Assembly (NCBI GenBank): GCA_963971425.1
Contig: OZ020515.1
Location: forward strand, 12,044,291 to 12,108,290
Source of the DNA: Bryoerythrophyllum caledonicum
Lineage: Eukaryota; Streptophyta; Bryopsida; Pottiales; Pottiaceae
DNA: 64,000 nucleotides
Direction of reading: 5' to 3'
Shown here piece after piece: positions 1-12,544 of the stretch; position 1 is the stretch's first letter, and every line of letters begins with the position of its first letter. The notes under the pieces were generated by a model. It did not search any database. It was not told the DNA's origin and was given only the letters and a program-made list of their open reading frames with translations. The translations under genes were made by a program, and so were the position numbers.

Positions 1-1446
1 CTCAAGGACCATCGCAAGCTACTATAGATGTTCACCAGGGATTCCGTAGTGCATTTCTTGACCAACACCTATGAGATACTAATCTGATACCTGGCCAAAA
101 ATAACCAGTTTGTAAACGTGTGAAGGCTGCTTGTGGTTGATAGTGCCTTGAGTCGATTGTGTGATCTTACCATATGAGGATCAACAAGCCCCACTTTGCA
201 TAACCACAGACAAAATCTCTGCTACGTAGATTTAGTTTCCAATCAACCTGGTGTTGCGATAAAGGGTTCCTATAATGGTATGAAGAGCTTCTGAAAAGCA
301 AAGAATATCTTCTCCCTGGAATGGGGTGTGAGAGGCTTACTGGATGTGCGTTGGCAGCGAGGAAGAGGCAGGCTCTTTCTAGGTCTCCCAAATTCTCATT
401 CACAGTCAGCCTCTCGACCTCTTCCCTGCTCCGCCCTGCATCTCTCCGATGCTGCAAACAACACAACAAATGAGAGGTAACAACTCACAAACCATGCTCC
501 TTACTGGCCAACAATTAGTTCGTGGAGTTGTTCATGCAAGTCGTAGTTTTCAACCTCCTTGGTGCCATCAATAGGTACAAATCAGGCTATCGACACTTTT
601 ACGCAACACACAAGTTTTCGACACATCTTCACCAAAGGTGTCGACTTTAGAGTGTCAGAAACAGACCTGTTTTTAAACACCCGTAGTGAGAAGAGTCAGT
701 GAAAGGAAACCTCATTCACGAAAGCCTGCTCTTAATTGGCTGAGAAGAGTTGGGATTACCTCCTTGGTGCCATGTTCGAAGGAAGCCTCAAGCGCGTCAT
801 CGACCTCGTGCCACATCACGACAGGTGAACGACCCTGAACTTGGTTGTTCTGCCAACTTGAAGAAGCCGGCTAACGCCAGCCCACCACGGTGTTGGCTTG
901 CAGCTGGCTGATGGTTCAGAGGCCATGGCCTCCATTGCCCTAACCTCACCCTGCCTCACCCGCCTCCACATTTCTCCACCGCCACCTACCTATCCATTAC
1001 TCACAGCCGCAAGGATCATGGCAACCAACACTCTTCCAGCTCCATGCTTAGGGTCGCACTTCTACTCAAAATGTGCACCTAGATTTCATGGTCTAACTCT
1101 CCCAACTCTCAGCGTAGCTAGGAAAAAGTGTCACTAATTGATGCTTTTGTTCTGTCAAATGTTGAGAGAGGAGTGATGCGTATTTTCTTGAGAGAAAATA
1201 AGCAGCACATCCCTCCAGATCCATGGATTTGATGCTCCACTAACATTTCTCCTTTACCCCAAACAGCATTCTCCCTTTTCCACCAAGAACCAGCACACGT
1301 TCATTTGACGGTTGTGAAATAACTGCCACGCTGCCACATGAAGCGGAGCCTGTGACCGTGCTCGGAGACCAGCGAAGCGCGGGTCTTGGTCATGGGTCCA
1401 TCGTACACCTTCATGTGTCCCCGAAATATTTGGTGATAATGTCGGC
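1..1446. other. No recognisable gene
   Basis: I see no gene or repeat I can name here. Short open frames exist on both strands (longest about 100 codons) but none shows family similarity or a plausible exon structure. Part of 770-1110 is a little richer in C than its surroundings. Confidence 0.5.
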
Positions 1447-1525
1447 ATGGGTTCAAGGTTAGGGTTTAGGTTTCTAGGGTAGAAGAACCCATACCCTAAG
1501 ACCCTAACCTTAAACCCTAGATTCA
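1447..1525. repeat. Telomere-like imperfect palindrome
   Basis: Degenerate TTTAGGG-type units on the left (GTTAGGGTTTAGG) are followed about 40 bp later by CCCTAA-type units (ACCCTAACCTTAAACCC), forming an imperfect inverted repeat. It is an interstitial telomere-like patch, not a chromosome end. Confidence 0.6.
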
Positions 1526-2482
1526 AGAATCCATACCCAATGCCCAAGGTGTAGACTACTTACAAACAGAATTAATAAATGCCAACAAATGCCTAAAAAT
1601 AGATAACACTAAATGTGAATTTAACACTATTTATCAACTTCAGGAAATTTGTGGAGTAGAAAAAAAAGTGACACGTGTACATTTAGTGTAAGTCTTCCCA
1701 AACTCCTTAGCTAAATTTGACATTCAATGCTATTTACCTCACTCTATGGCAAACTCTAAATTTCAACTTGTTTCCATTTAGAGCACCCACACCGCTCCGG
1801 ACGATGCGGGGGGCTACTAAAATTTTTGGCCCCATGTAGTTTAGGGGGTTTTTCTTGCCACTACATGTCATTGCAGTGGGCAAGCAACAAGCAAGGTGAC
1901 AGTATATTTGGAGCAAGCGGGTGTCGTTGTAGAATTGGCCACCTTCAACCACCTTTGCACCTTGCACCTTCTCCACACTCCGACCACCTTCGCCTACCAT
2001 TGTCATTCAACGTGCTTGGCATGGTTGCTTCCGTGCTTGCTTTCTTCGCACCATCCCACCATGAAACCCCCTCCTCTTGGTGTCTCGAGATACTTTGGAA
2101 TGAAAATCTTGCAGTCATGACATTTTTTTGGCTTTTTTTCCCATCGGCGTGGAGGTTGGAGTCGTGGTGTGCATGCTCTTTGAGTGAGCTACATACACTA
2201 AAATTGAGATTTAGCGTCACCACTTAATGGATTCAGAGATGCTATAAGTTTTTGCTTTTGATGCAAATTTTTCCAAGAGCTCAATTGTATGATAAATTAT
2301 ATACTATTCAAAGAGGGGGATCATTGTAAACATGGTTGTTAAAAGTATTCATCAAAAGTTAAAAATTAAAGCATCCATAATCCATTTATTGTGCTGAACA
2401 CCAAATCTTAGTTTTAGTGTAGTGAGGTCAGTAACAATAATTTTCAAGCAACACATGCTTGTAAAAGTTGGCATATATGCTG
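1526..2482. other. No recognisable gene
   Basis: AT-rich sequence with overlapping short frames at 1826-2227 on both strands, none convincing. Nothing else is recognised. Confidence 0.4.
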
Positions 2483-2825
2483 TAAAGGTAGTCTTGCCCA
2501 TCACCGCCACCTTCCTATCACTGCCACTCTATATTTGGTCCCAATTCCACCTCATACATGCCCCATTTCTACCCTTTCACTCTCTATCAGCTCCAAATTA
2601 AGGCTTATTGTTGGTCAAGACCCCCAACTTTTGGTCAACCCTAATGGGGGTTACCTAGTGGCAGAAATAGGCCAAACACGGCAGCACACTTCAAAAATTC
2701 ATAACTAGTTCAATTTTCATCGAAAAAATATGAAATCACTTGGGGTTGAGATTGTAATTCTAGTGGCTATTTGTGGAAAAAAAATGCATATTTTTATTTG
2801 GATTCTCCTTATATGCACATTGCTT
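2483..2825 (-). repeat. Family G TIR repeat, truncated copy
   Basis: Minus-strand copy of a roughly 340 bp dispersed repeat also seen at 6440-9228 (interrupted), 30318-30592 and 58511-58853. Shared landmarks are a block reading GTGCTGCCATGTTT in plus orientation and a block around GACCAAAAGT. It is cut at 2825 where another element begins. Confidence 0.7.
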
Positions 2826-2826
2826 A

Positions 2827-3545
2827 ACCCCTAAAAGCCCAAGTGTTGTTGCGGGGTTCAAAAATCTTCACTTTGACTCCTCAATCGGTATCATCAAAAT
2901 TCACAAAATTTTGGATTTGCCTATTGACTCTGATCGAGCGTTGAACCGAGCCACAGGCTCAGCAGGGCTTGGGAGGGGTTGGACAAAACCTGCCCCTATT
3001 TTTGTGTTGGAGTGGGCCCGATTTGATCCGCAAAGGAACTCCCGAGGGTAATTTGGGGCAGCAAGCCCTAATTTTGGCCCAAAAAATCCAAAAAAATCCT
3101 CTAGTATCCTAAAACGGGCAGGGCCAGAAAAATGGAACCACTCGAGGCTGAGGTTTGGTGCAACGCTTGACTAGGGTCAATAAGGAGATCCCAAAATTTT
3201 GACCACATCATCTCATGTGGATTTGCCTAAATACCCCGGTCGAGCGTTGCACTAAGCGTTAGGCTTGGAAGGGTGGGGGAAGGTAGGGACAAAATCGGCC
3301 CCTATTTTAATATTGGAGGGGGGCCCTATTTGATCCAAGTTGGGGCCCACTGATGGTAATTTGGGGCCGCAGTTCCCAATTGTGTCCAAAAATAATCCAA
3401 AAAAAGCCTCTAGAACCCAAATTCGGGCAGGGCCAGAAAAATGGTCCCGCCTAAGCCTGGCGCTTGATCCACGCTCGACCAGGGTGAATAAGGAGATCCA
3501 TCTCATGTAAGTTTAGAAGAAGATCCTACAGCTACATTCTCAAAA
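2827..3545. repeat. Family L: TA-flanked element with two ~320 bp tandem units
   Basis: The left edge is a TA followed by ACCCCTAAAAGCCCAAG, the terminal signature shared by several families here. Inside are two diverged direct copies (about 2880-3190 and 3205-3510), each with GATCGAGCGTTG/GGTCGAGCGTTGCAC, a CCCCTATTTT block, GGGCCAGAAAAATGG and AATAAGGAGATC. A related inverted fragment lies at 31985-32165. The right edge is not clear. Confidence 0.55.
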
Positions 3546-3565
3546 AGTCATCTTGACAATTTTTA

Positions 3566-4515
3566 ACCCCTAAGTTACCGTGACACTTTCACACCAAAAA
3601 ACACTTCAAAATTGTTGGATTCTAGTGCAATGAACAAAGAAGGAAACAAAAACTTTGATTTCTAGTTCTGACCAGAGGATCTCAATTAAGACTTATTAAG
3701 TAATATACTCACATAATTTCATAAACTTTGACCGCACGGATTGAAAGATTATAGTGTTTGAAGTCAAGCAAATGGTTCATTTTCTTCCCTGCGTTCAGTG
3801 GATCAGCAGACTTTGGCTTCACTTGGGGTCAATTTTTTGCGCTACACAAGGTCTAAATCCATTACCATCTTGTTAAGCATGATGTTATTTCCTTATACAC
3901 CAATTTTTAGAGGTAGAGGACGGGCATAGCATATTCAAAACAATTGTGCCAGGAGTGGAGTTTGGATATTTGTCAATTCACACTTTAATTTTTTGTGAAC
4001 TTAATATGTTTTAGATTGATAATCCGAATGGTCAATAAGAAGGTTTACACCACATATTGTTGTGGGAAAAATAAAAAGTGAAAAATATAAAGATATCTAG
4101 GTTTTTATGTGGAAAAGAAGAAGTTTTTTTGGTAACTTGCCCGACAATGAGTGACAATGTGTAAAAAAATGTCTGACTTGGGTTGGTATGCTATTTTTCA
4201 CTAAAGACAAGAGTTTCTTTTTGACAACATGAAGGAAAACAATATTACTTGCAAGTATTGAAATCTCACATTCAATCAAGTGTCCTAGCAAAAGTTTTTG
4301 GAGGTGCCCTAGGTGCCCACTCTCCCCATCTAATATTCAAAACCCTACAACTTTTTCATCAAATGTCCAGTTTAGGAAAAAATTGTTTTCCCACTAAGGT
4401 CTTGGTAATGCCTTTTTACAATAAAGGTCTCAAAGAGAAATGTTGGAAATCGACCCCATACGAACCTGACCGAACTTTCGAAAAGCCCATTTTTGACACT
4501 TGGTCCTTTCGGGGT
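3566..4515 (-). repeat. Family B TIR element, near full length (~950 bp)
   Basis: TA-flanked, with ACCCCTAAG at the left and a right end reading GGTCCTTTCGGGGT. Same length and content as the copy at 40312-41261 but in opposite orientation. There is no coding capacity, so this is a non-autonomous Tc1/mariner-type (TA target) element, judged by ends and target site only. Confidence 0.8.
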
Positions 4516-5066
4516 TAATCAACGAAGTAGAGATTCATTGTGTCAGTCATGGGGGTATACCTCCTTGCACCTGAAGCGGGAGGTGTTGAGCTCGTGACTG
4601 AATGAGTTTGTCAAGGAAAAGATCCTGCTCCCAGGTAACAGGCGGCGAATAGAGAATTGCAAAGGCAATGATCTCGGAGACTGTGAAGTAGTATATCTTA
4701 GTAGTAGAGTTATTGAATGCAGAAAGGAGTGGGTATGTGTGATGGCACTTCAACAGCTGGACGTTCGGCGCCTCTTCCGCTCCGCGCACGTGAACCTGAC
4801 CTCTCCGGTGCCCCCTCCTACTCACTCATCTTTTTTTTATTCTTTCCTTTTGTAACATTGATTAGATTTTCCCTATACCAGGGCATGTACAGTTTCTTGC
4901 CTTTTTAGAGAAAATTTAACGATTTTATTACACACACCAGTTGTAATATCGGCAAGCGTTTTTCTCGAGAAGAGGGAAGATATCTTATCCCTGGCTCTGG
5001 CTCTGATTTCTCGGCTTCTAGCCCTCGTGTTTGTTCTTCCTTTTCTAGTTTTCTCCCCCACTATTA
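4516..5066. other. No recognisable gene
   Basis: Between two TIR elements. A moderately GC-rich stretch (4540-4810) has open frames on both strands that I cannot assign to a family. Nothing else is recognised. Confidence 0.4.
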
Positions 5067-5570
5067 AGGTAGAGGCATCCAATTCCGATTAGTAGAGTAT
5101 TCATGGAATGGTGCATGAAATGGTGCATGAAGCGACCCAAAACTGATAACTCAAAATTTGAAAACTCCAGTCATTATTGGCATTGAGTCATGAAGTGTGC
5201 AATTTTGGGTTGCTCCACCTCACTTGAGCTCTCATTGGTGGCCTTGCCTAGAAAGTCGAACAAGGCCAATCGGCATTGGGTACCTCCATCAGTTGGTTAT
5301 CCATGGCACGTCTTCTCTCTTTTTTCTTACTTCTTGGCACTGGGCAAAAGAGGGCACCAAATCTCACCTACTCTAGAGTTTGATTATGGGCTCCGGTGGT
5401 TTTTGGGCATCTAAATTCTATATCAATTCCAAATCTTTGTGAGTAAATTTGAAAAAATATTTGTTGAGTTTCATTCCTAACTCCGCATCTTTCTAGATAA
5501 TTTTTTTTGACATACAATGTCATTTGAGTCCCCAACTGGCTTAAGTGATTGGAATTGGGTGCCTCTACCT
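5067..5570 (+). repeat. Family A MITE, copy 1
   Basis: A ~500 bp element flanked by TA, with inverted ends AGGTAGAGGCAYCCAATTC and GGGTGCCTCTACCT. Other copies are at 23025-23570, 42357-42905 and 59707-61156. This copy is slightly shorter than the 546-549 bp of copies 2 and 3. Confidence 0.85.
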
Positions 5571-6439
5571 TAGACTTTGGAACTAGATTCAAGTGATATT
5601 GCACCCCTAAAAATTCTTGGCTATCTCTCATCGAAAACACCTCAAAACTACCCTTTCTAATGAAATACGTATGAACAAAATCATGCAAATCTTTGTTTTG
5701 TATTCCAACAAAGAAGTACAACGGAATAGGAGCAAAGAAATGCTATTAGAGCGATTTCACTGCATGGTTGTTCAATGGAGTTAAGAAGAGTTTGGTTGGA
5801 GTGATTGAGGTACATTCACGTACAATCAGATCCTTAAGGGGTTGATGTGAGTGGTTGAGGTGCATTATTTGATATTCTATAGAGCTTAAAGGATTTAGGT
5901 CCTCCACGGGTTGTTTTTAGAAGGCATGTGGTCCATTCAAAACATAGTGCATGGAAGGAGCTGATTCAGGCCATTTGAATACATTGTGGTCACAATTGAG
6001 TTGACAATAATGTACATAAAGGTGTGAGTGCTACAGCCATGAATTAGTTCAATGGTGAAAACTTTAAGAGTCCTTTATATATATGTAATTTTTTATGTAT
6101 TACATTTTCTATATATATTACAAGTAAGAATTCAATCCATTGCAACAATCTTCTACAATAAAGGCAGTGAAAGATTTACCTTTTTCCACAAGATATCATT
6201 TTCTCCTTGACTAAGCATAGATGTCTTTATCATCAATAGGGTTCTAGTGGCCTCATTTTCATCACTTGTTTGTACTTGGAGTTGCCTCTTCTATTTTTTT
6301 GGTATAATTATGGCTTTTTCTTCAATTTGTTACTTGATGGTGGAACTACCTTGATTATGTTTTTCTTCTTAATCTACTTATCGAATATCTTATGAACCTC
6401 CATTACAAGGAACAATATCTAGCTAACGACCCGCTAAGT
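5571..6439. other. No recognisable gene
   Basis: AT-rich sequence without a supported gene or a repeat family I can define. Confidence 0.4.
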
Positions 6440-6630
6440 TATACCCCCAATGACATAAAGATTAAGCAATGTGCATATGGAGAGAAGCCAAATAATAATA
6501 TGTTTAGTTTTTAGTGATAGCCAATAGAATTACAATTTGAACCCTAGTGGTTTCATATTTTTCCAATGAAAATTGAATCAATCATGAATTTTCAAAGTGT
6601 GCTGCCATGTTTGGCTTGTTTATGCGACCA

Positions 6631-9054
6631 CACCGGTTACCGTAATTGGTGTGTTACACACTAATTGCAAGGCTCCTCCAGATGGATGTACCCTGAAAAT
6701 AGTGTGTATCACACTATTTAGAAATACACGCTGATAAGAGGATGGCGTAATTAGTATGTAACACACTATTTATTTCCATTCTCAATTAGAATGTAATGTG
6801 TTGACATGATTATTTTCATTTCATTTATATAAATGCCGGTTGATGAAGCCTAACCCTGTGGAAATGAGCAAAATAAAAGACGGAGCACTATTCCTGACCG
6901 ACCTGAATGTTGTCCTTCGGTACCATCACAGCGTCGCGATCTGGGACCGCATCCTCGTCAAAGTGGTTGCGATACTTGGCCACGATGGTTTGCGGCTCAG
7001 GACTCAGCTGCTTTATGTGCCATTCCCCATTGACGTCAAGCAATAACCCGCAACGAATCATCGCCTTCCGCTCATACGAGATATCGTTCAGATCCTAAAT
7101 GAGATTGACGCGCTTAACCGATTTGGCCGCCAACTTGAGAAAGAATGTTTTGCTTGGGTTCTTCAGTGCTCCGGAATTTCTCCCATCTTGGCGCCCGTCA
7201 TTTTGCCACAGGTGCATCTTGACTACATCCATCTTATATCGCTCCCAGCCAGCCGTCCACTCGTCCTTGATCTTTAAAATCACGAACGAATCTGCTGGCT
7301 GAATCTTGTTCGTTGCGCAAGCAACGAACTTGCGAATGCGAGCACTAATGCGACCGAGGGTGTCCACAACTTGAGGACGGTCGTCGTCTCCTGAGTAGTT
7401 ATCGATCTAAATATCGCGCGTCTTGGAGATATCAGCCGCCACGCCATGTCAACAATGGGCTCGTGGCTCCTTCATGTAGTCCTTCCATAGCTTGGCTGTC
7501 ATGAAGCCCTTCTTCGAAAAACGGTACGATATGCCGTGCACGTCGTCTGGGACTCCTTGGATGGGATAAGAGGAATCAGCGTTCTGGAAGATCATGAATG
7601 GAGGGCAAATCTTTGCATCGAGCCCACCAGTAAGACGCACAACTTGGCCAAACACCAACATCAATAAGCGCGTAGTTGGACCTGACAATGTAAAAAGACT
7701 TACCATGGTCATGCCTATTCCACCAGAAACGACATCTACATATTTGACGTGGTTATCGCCTCTGAATCCCAACGTTTTCCCGTTATCCATATTGATCATG
7801 AAGTGTGTTTCGTCAACATTCTCAACCAAGTTCTCATCTACCGCACCGCTCTAAAACTCCCCTATGTTGACAAAAAATTGATAGAGTATTAGAAACAAGT
7901 AGACTTCATGAATGCAAACAATATTGTAGGATGAGTGCTAATGTGGATAATGAAAACGAATCTTACGTGATATCGAACCCAAATCATATGCGATCTGCAT
8001 GTCGATATGGGCCAAGCGTTCAGGACTAAGCAGAAGCTTCCCTATTTGCGCTCGCCCGACAATATTGTTTGCATTCATGAAGCGTTGAATCTAACGCAAA
8101 TCAATTCTCTCTACAACCGTCACCGTCCTACGGATCATGTTGGCAGTGTAGATGAGATGATTAGAATCTTTGATCAAATCCTTGGCCAACTCGACTACCA
8201 GTTTAGGGGAGAACTTGACACCTGCCTTCCTGAGCCGGTTGAACTCGTCCACTATCTGTTGGTACAGCCAGGAAACGCATGCCGCACGTTTGGATCCGCG
8301 CCTATACGCAGCCTTGGTGAGCACCTTCTTCGTGATCCCTGGCTGCGCATGATTCACTAATATCATGCAGTTCTTGTCCTTTTCTATAGCTAGAATTGTA
8401 CAGCGCTGATCCCACCAACGACTCGCCTTCGTGGAGTTGGCGTTCAGAGACCCCCGAAATTCTCCAGGAAACGCACGAACATAGCGTGCGAACAAGCCCC
8501 GCTTGCCATTTGTCTCCATGTCGGCGATCATCCACTTCACAACCTGAATCCTTGTCTGTTGCGTTGACACCTGCTAGAGCCTTCGCTTCCGACCCGTATT
8601 ATGTACCTCCTCCTTTGCTTCCACTTGATCACTGTCCTCCACCTCATCCTGTTCACTGTTCTCTTTATCCTCTTCCAAGTCATCGTGCCTGAGAATATTG
8701 CCGCCACCTGCTGCTCCACCACCAGCGGGGCCATCTACATTGCCACGAAAAAAATGCGGCGACAATCGGCGACGTGAAATAGATGCTGCTCATTGCTCTG
8801 TTGTACATCAGTCCTGTCACCTGGGGCTCCCGATGCAAATTTCGACAATGATGGACGTTTAGGGCCTGCGAAAGTGTGTGTACGGCCTTAAGAGTGGATT
8901 TCGGTGGACTAGGGCACTTCGATATCCTCAGATGTCACTATACCCCAATAAATGTGTAATGCATACGAAATATCATTATTCCATGATTAATGTATAACAC
9001 ATTAATTGGGAATACACACTATTGAGGTGTACACACTAATTGCGGTAACCGGTG
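6631..9054 (-). mobile_element. 2.4 kb DDE (pogo/DDE_1-like) DNA transposon
   Basis: Both ends carry a 23 bp terminal inverted repeat (left begins CACCGGTTACCG, right ends CGGTAACCGGTG; about two mismatches). Inside each end are repeated blocks of the type TGTGTAACACACTAATT. The interior carries a decayed transposase on the minus strand. A TA follows the right end, but the base pair before the left end is CA, so a clean target duplication is not seen. Family assignment rests on the transposase motifs, not on the TSD. Confidence 0.8.
6850..8570 (-). pseudogene. Decayed DDE transposase of the 2.4 kb element
   Basis: Minus-strand pieces in order: an N-terminal region with a helix-turn-helix-like stretch (8570-8091; starts MSTQQTRIQVVKWM); a DDE core piece (7829-7449) with NVDETHFMI (first catalytic Asp) and NMDNGKTLGF; IDNYSG near 7410 (second Asp); then KIQPADSFVI (third Asp) and a KIKDEW block around 7300-7240. 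The tail around 7050-6900 reads GEWHIKQL. The pieces lie in different frames with stops between them, so the gene is broken. DDE_1-type transposases with this NVDET...IQPADS layout are known from plants and oomycetes. Confidence 0.75.
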
Positions 9055-9228
9055 TAGGTACCTCTATTAGCACTGACCAAAAGTTGGGGTCTTGACCAAT
9101 AGTAAGCCTTAATTTGGAGCTGACAAAGAGTGAATGGATGGCAATGGGTGGATATGGGGTGGAATTGGGACCAAATATAGAGTGGCGGTGATAGGAAGGT
9201 GGCGGGGATGTCGAGGACTACCTTAGAT

Positions 9229-9529
9229 GTTTTAATTGATTTTCTCCATATTGTGCAACAATTTTGATTGATGTCTCCAATAGGATTTGTACATTGCGAT
9301 CCATCTCCCTAAAGATCCATGGTATCCTTTGATTGCAACATTATGTTCTTGTGGCCATTGAAGAGATAAGTTTGAATGTCTTCACAAAGATACCAAACAC
9401 ATACCTCCCGTAACCTCTCCAAACGTATTGCAAGTTGATGTGTAACTTTGTGCAATTGCAAAAGCTTGGTTCCATTACACTTCCCCTTATTGCTTAGAAA
9501 GAATCTTGAAGCCAATTAAGAGCATTTTG
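9229..9529. other. No recognisable gene
   Basis: Short AT-rich spacer between two transposons. Nothing recognised. Confidence 0.4.
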
Positions 9530-9973
9530 CAGATTGGTAGATCATCTTTATGTTGAAAAAATGTGTGCCAAATTTCAAGTCCATGAGATGTATTAAAAAA
9601 AGATATTCAAAATCTACCAACGTGGGGTAGCTGTGAAAAAAGTTTCACAGCTGCCAACTTTGAGACCCTCTCAAAGATTGAGAAAAATTTATTTGCCCAC
9701 GGAATTTTTGGAGTGAGACCATCTCTATATTGGTTACATCTGAGAAAAATTCAAAGTCCAAAAGGTCCAACAAAAAAACATATTCCAAATCTACCAACAT
9801 GTGTAATTGTCAGAAACAAAGGGGAAAGCTTTTCACTACTTCCAACTTTGACACCCTCCCTAGGGCTAAAAAATTGCTAAATCACCATGAAATTTTGAAA
9901 AAAATATCACCTCTATATTGACAAAATCTGTGCCAAATTTCAAGGCTTGGAGATGAACCCAAAAAAAAGATAT

Positions 9974-11152
9974 TCAAAATTTACCAACATAGGGTAGCTT
10001 TGAAAAAAGTTTCACAATTGTCAACTTTGACACCCTTCCAAAGATTGAATTTTTTTTAATTTGCCCATGAAATTTTTGTATTGAGACCAACTCTACATTG
10101 ATTAAAGGTGTGAAAATTTTCAAGTCCAAAAGATCCACAAAAAAGAAATTATGCCAAATCTGCCAAAGTGTATATCCTCCATTAGTGTCATTCACTGCTT
10201 GTAAGCTAGAGGGCATAGGATGACATAGTTGACCACTCACTAACTTCCACTCTCTTTCTAGAACTACCTTCAATGCCTCAAAGTTTCTAGAGTATGCCTT
10301 GCAATGTTGCACAACATCTTTTAGCATCCTCTAGAGCCTCTCAATTGGATTGAGATAGGGAGAGTTTGGAGGCCGATTGGGCTTCTCGAGCAGGTGTACT
10401 TGTCTCCATTCTTCACATATTTTGTTGCGATGTATGGGTGCACTATCTTCCATAAGCACTCCTTGTGGAACTTGATCCATGAAAATGAACCAATTTGCCA
10501 TCGTAGACCACTTCTACAAAATCCTTAGCAGAAAGTTGATTTTTAGGCATAAGGACCAGTTTTTTTTTTGCCCTCCAACAAATGCGCCTAAAATCATTAG
10601 AGAAGTCCGTCCACTTTTAAAAGAATGAACTATACAACTTGGTGAACAATGCTCTTATGCACTTCTCCGCACATAAATTTCTCTAGAACTTTTTCTAATT
10701 TCAAAGGTAGATTCATCTGTCCAAACAACACGCTCTCACTCTTCTGCACTCCATCCACCGTACTTCTCAGCAAAAGTTAATCCCTGGAATATGTGACGAG
10801 GTGTTAAAAAAAGTTTTTTGGCTGCAATTTGATTGAAAATGCCATGCCTTTGTAAGAGCCTTTAAATAGTATGTCTAGACACTTGAGTAGGGCATATATT
10901 AGTAATATCTAAAACTGAAGAGTGAAGATGAGTTTTTGTGTAAGGAAAAATACTATGAACATCTCCATCACTAAGCTTATTAGCGTGACTTCCACTGCAA
11001 GGTTTGCGCTTGTAAGTTCCATCTTCTCTAAACTTTTTCATTGACCTCTGAATTGTTCTAACTCCGATAGTGGTTGCAATTTTAATATTGTACTCCTTTC
11101 CTCACTCACACCTGTAATGCAAGCACAAATTTCATCTGAAGTTGCCATCATG
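9974..11152 (-). pseudogene. Decayed Tc1/mariner (DDE_3) transposase
   Basis: Minus strand. It starts near 11152 with MATSDEICACITG and has a first catalytic Asp block RVVWTDESTFEI (about 10735-10700), a second Asp block VLMEDSAPIHRNK (about 10465-10430) and the third block NSPYLNPIERLWRMLKD (about 10370-10320), the typical SPxLNPIE signature of Tc1/mariner. The C terminus runs on as a 117-codon open frame to 9974. Frame changes between blocks make it non-functional. Confidence 0.85.
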
Positions 11153-11199
11153 TAATCTCTTTTACAATGCTAGTGCAATCTTAAACTCTCATTAACGGG

Positions 11200-11700
11200 C
11201 ACTCATGCATCACTCAGCCCATGTGCGTTATTCCACATGCATAACCCTAAAAAAATTCTATAATCCCACATGAATTAATCAGCTCATGTGAATAAAATAG
11301 CCCATATGATCATGTGAATGAATCGAATGCCTATATGTACAATCAGTCCCTGTGAATAACAAAACCTATGAATGAACCACTTAGTCCATGAATGAACATA
11401 CACGTGAATGCCCCTGAATGAAAATACATGTGAACGATTATACATACCAATGATTCACTCAACCCATACGTCCATTGTGAATCACCCTATATGTCCATAC
11501 ATGTAAACACAAGAAGAAGAACACCGATCCTCAAAGGGGCCGGCATGAATAAAGTGTCTATTCGTTCCACCACTAAGACCATGCCCACTGAGAATGAACA
11601 CACATATAAATGAGTCACTTAGCCCATATGCCCATTGTGAATTATCACTCATGCATCACACATGACACTCTCTATGTGCTCTCAATATCACCCTAACATT
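11200..11700. repeat. Degenerate short repeats and an inverted SINE tail
   Basis: About 11220-11480 is made of degenerate CATGTGAATGAA/CCCATATGTCC-like words. At about 11505-11600, on the minus strand, is the tail of the local SINE family (CACTAAGACC, ACTCATTC-type block, GAATAAAGTGT and an AAGAAGAAGAAC end), interrupted from its head. Confidence 0.5.
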
Positions 11701-12544
11701 CAGTCTATCACAAATGACACACAACATTCCGTTTACATAATCCTCAATTAGTATTTAGAGGGAAAACTTTGTCATCCATGTATGATGCACAATTTAAAAC
11801 CAAGTGGATTCTTCTAGATGAAACAACTCAACCCTTATACATATGTATGTTATTGAACTTTTTAAGAAGCATTTATGTTTAGGGGATGAGTCACATGGCT
11901 AAGTTCAATGCAGAAGCACGAGGTGTCAAAGATATTTTGACATTTTCAATATGTCTTTCAAATTGTGTCTCGAAGTTACACACGTTCGTATATTTTGAAT
12001 ACCTTTTTTAATATACATCTTCTGCCTTGAAATTTTTCCACATGTTATCAACACAGAAATAATCTTGTGCCAAAAAGTTTGTTTTGAATCTACAATTTTT
12101 TAATCCTAGGGAGGGTGTCAAACTTGGAAGTAGTGAAAAGTTTTTCCCTTTGTTTCCCACAACTACACATGTTGGTAGATTTGGTATATGTTTTTTTGTG
12201 TGGATCTTGTGGACTTAAATTTTTTTTCTCACATGTAACAAGTATAGAGGTGGTTTCACGCTAAAAATTCCATGTACAAATAGAATTTCCTCAATCTTTG
12301 GGAGGGTGTCAAATTTGGCAGCAGTGAAACCTTTTTTACAGCTACCCCATGTTGGTAGATTTTAAATATCCTTTTTTGAATACATCTCCTGGATTTAAAA
12401 TTTGGCATACATATTTTCAACATAGAGATGATTCTCTACCAAAAAATTTATGGTAAGCTAACAGTTTTTTAGCCCCATGGAGAGCGTCAAAGTTGGCAGC
12501 AGTGTAGACGCTATCCTTGAAATTGCAAAAACGCCAATTTGAAT

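Larger units (their letters stand above)
6440..9228 (+). repeat. Family G repeat split by a DNA transposon
   Basis: Left part 6440-6630 and right part 9055-9228 match the two halves of the family G copies at 30.3 and 58.5 kb. The 2.4 kb transposon at 6631-9054 sits between them, so the G copy is older than the transposon. Confidence 0.75.
9530..12520 (-). mobile_element. Tc1/mariner-like element with long repeat-built inverted arms
   Basis: Two inverted arms of about 600 bp (9530-10160 and 11930-12520) each consist of three or so diverged ~190 bp units. Each unit contains a CTACCAACATGGGGTAGCT-like block, a TTTCACAGCTGCCAACTTTG block and an ATTGAGAAAAATTT block. The centre holds a decayed mariner transposase on the minus strand. 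Exact outer ends are uncertain by tens of bases and I did not identify a target duplication. Confidence 0.75.

Noticed and set aside
1826-2227. A 133-codon frame on the plus strand
   Set aside because: No recognisable domain, overlapping frames on both strands, no exon signals; most likely chance.
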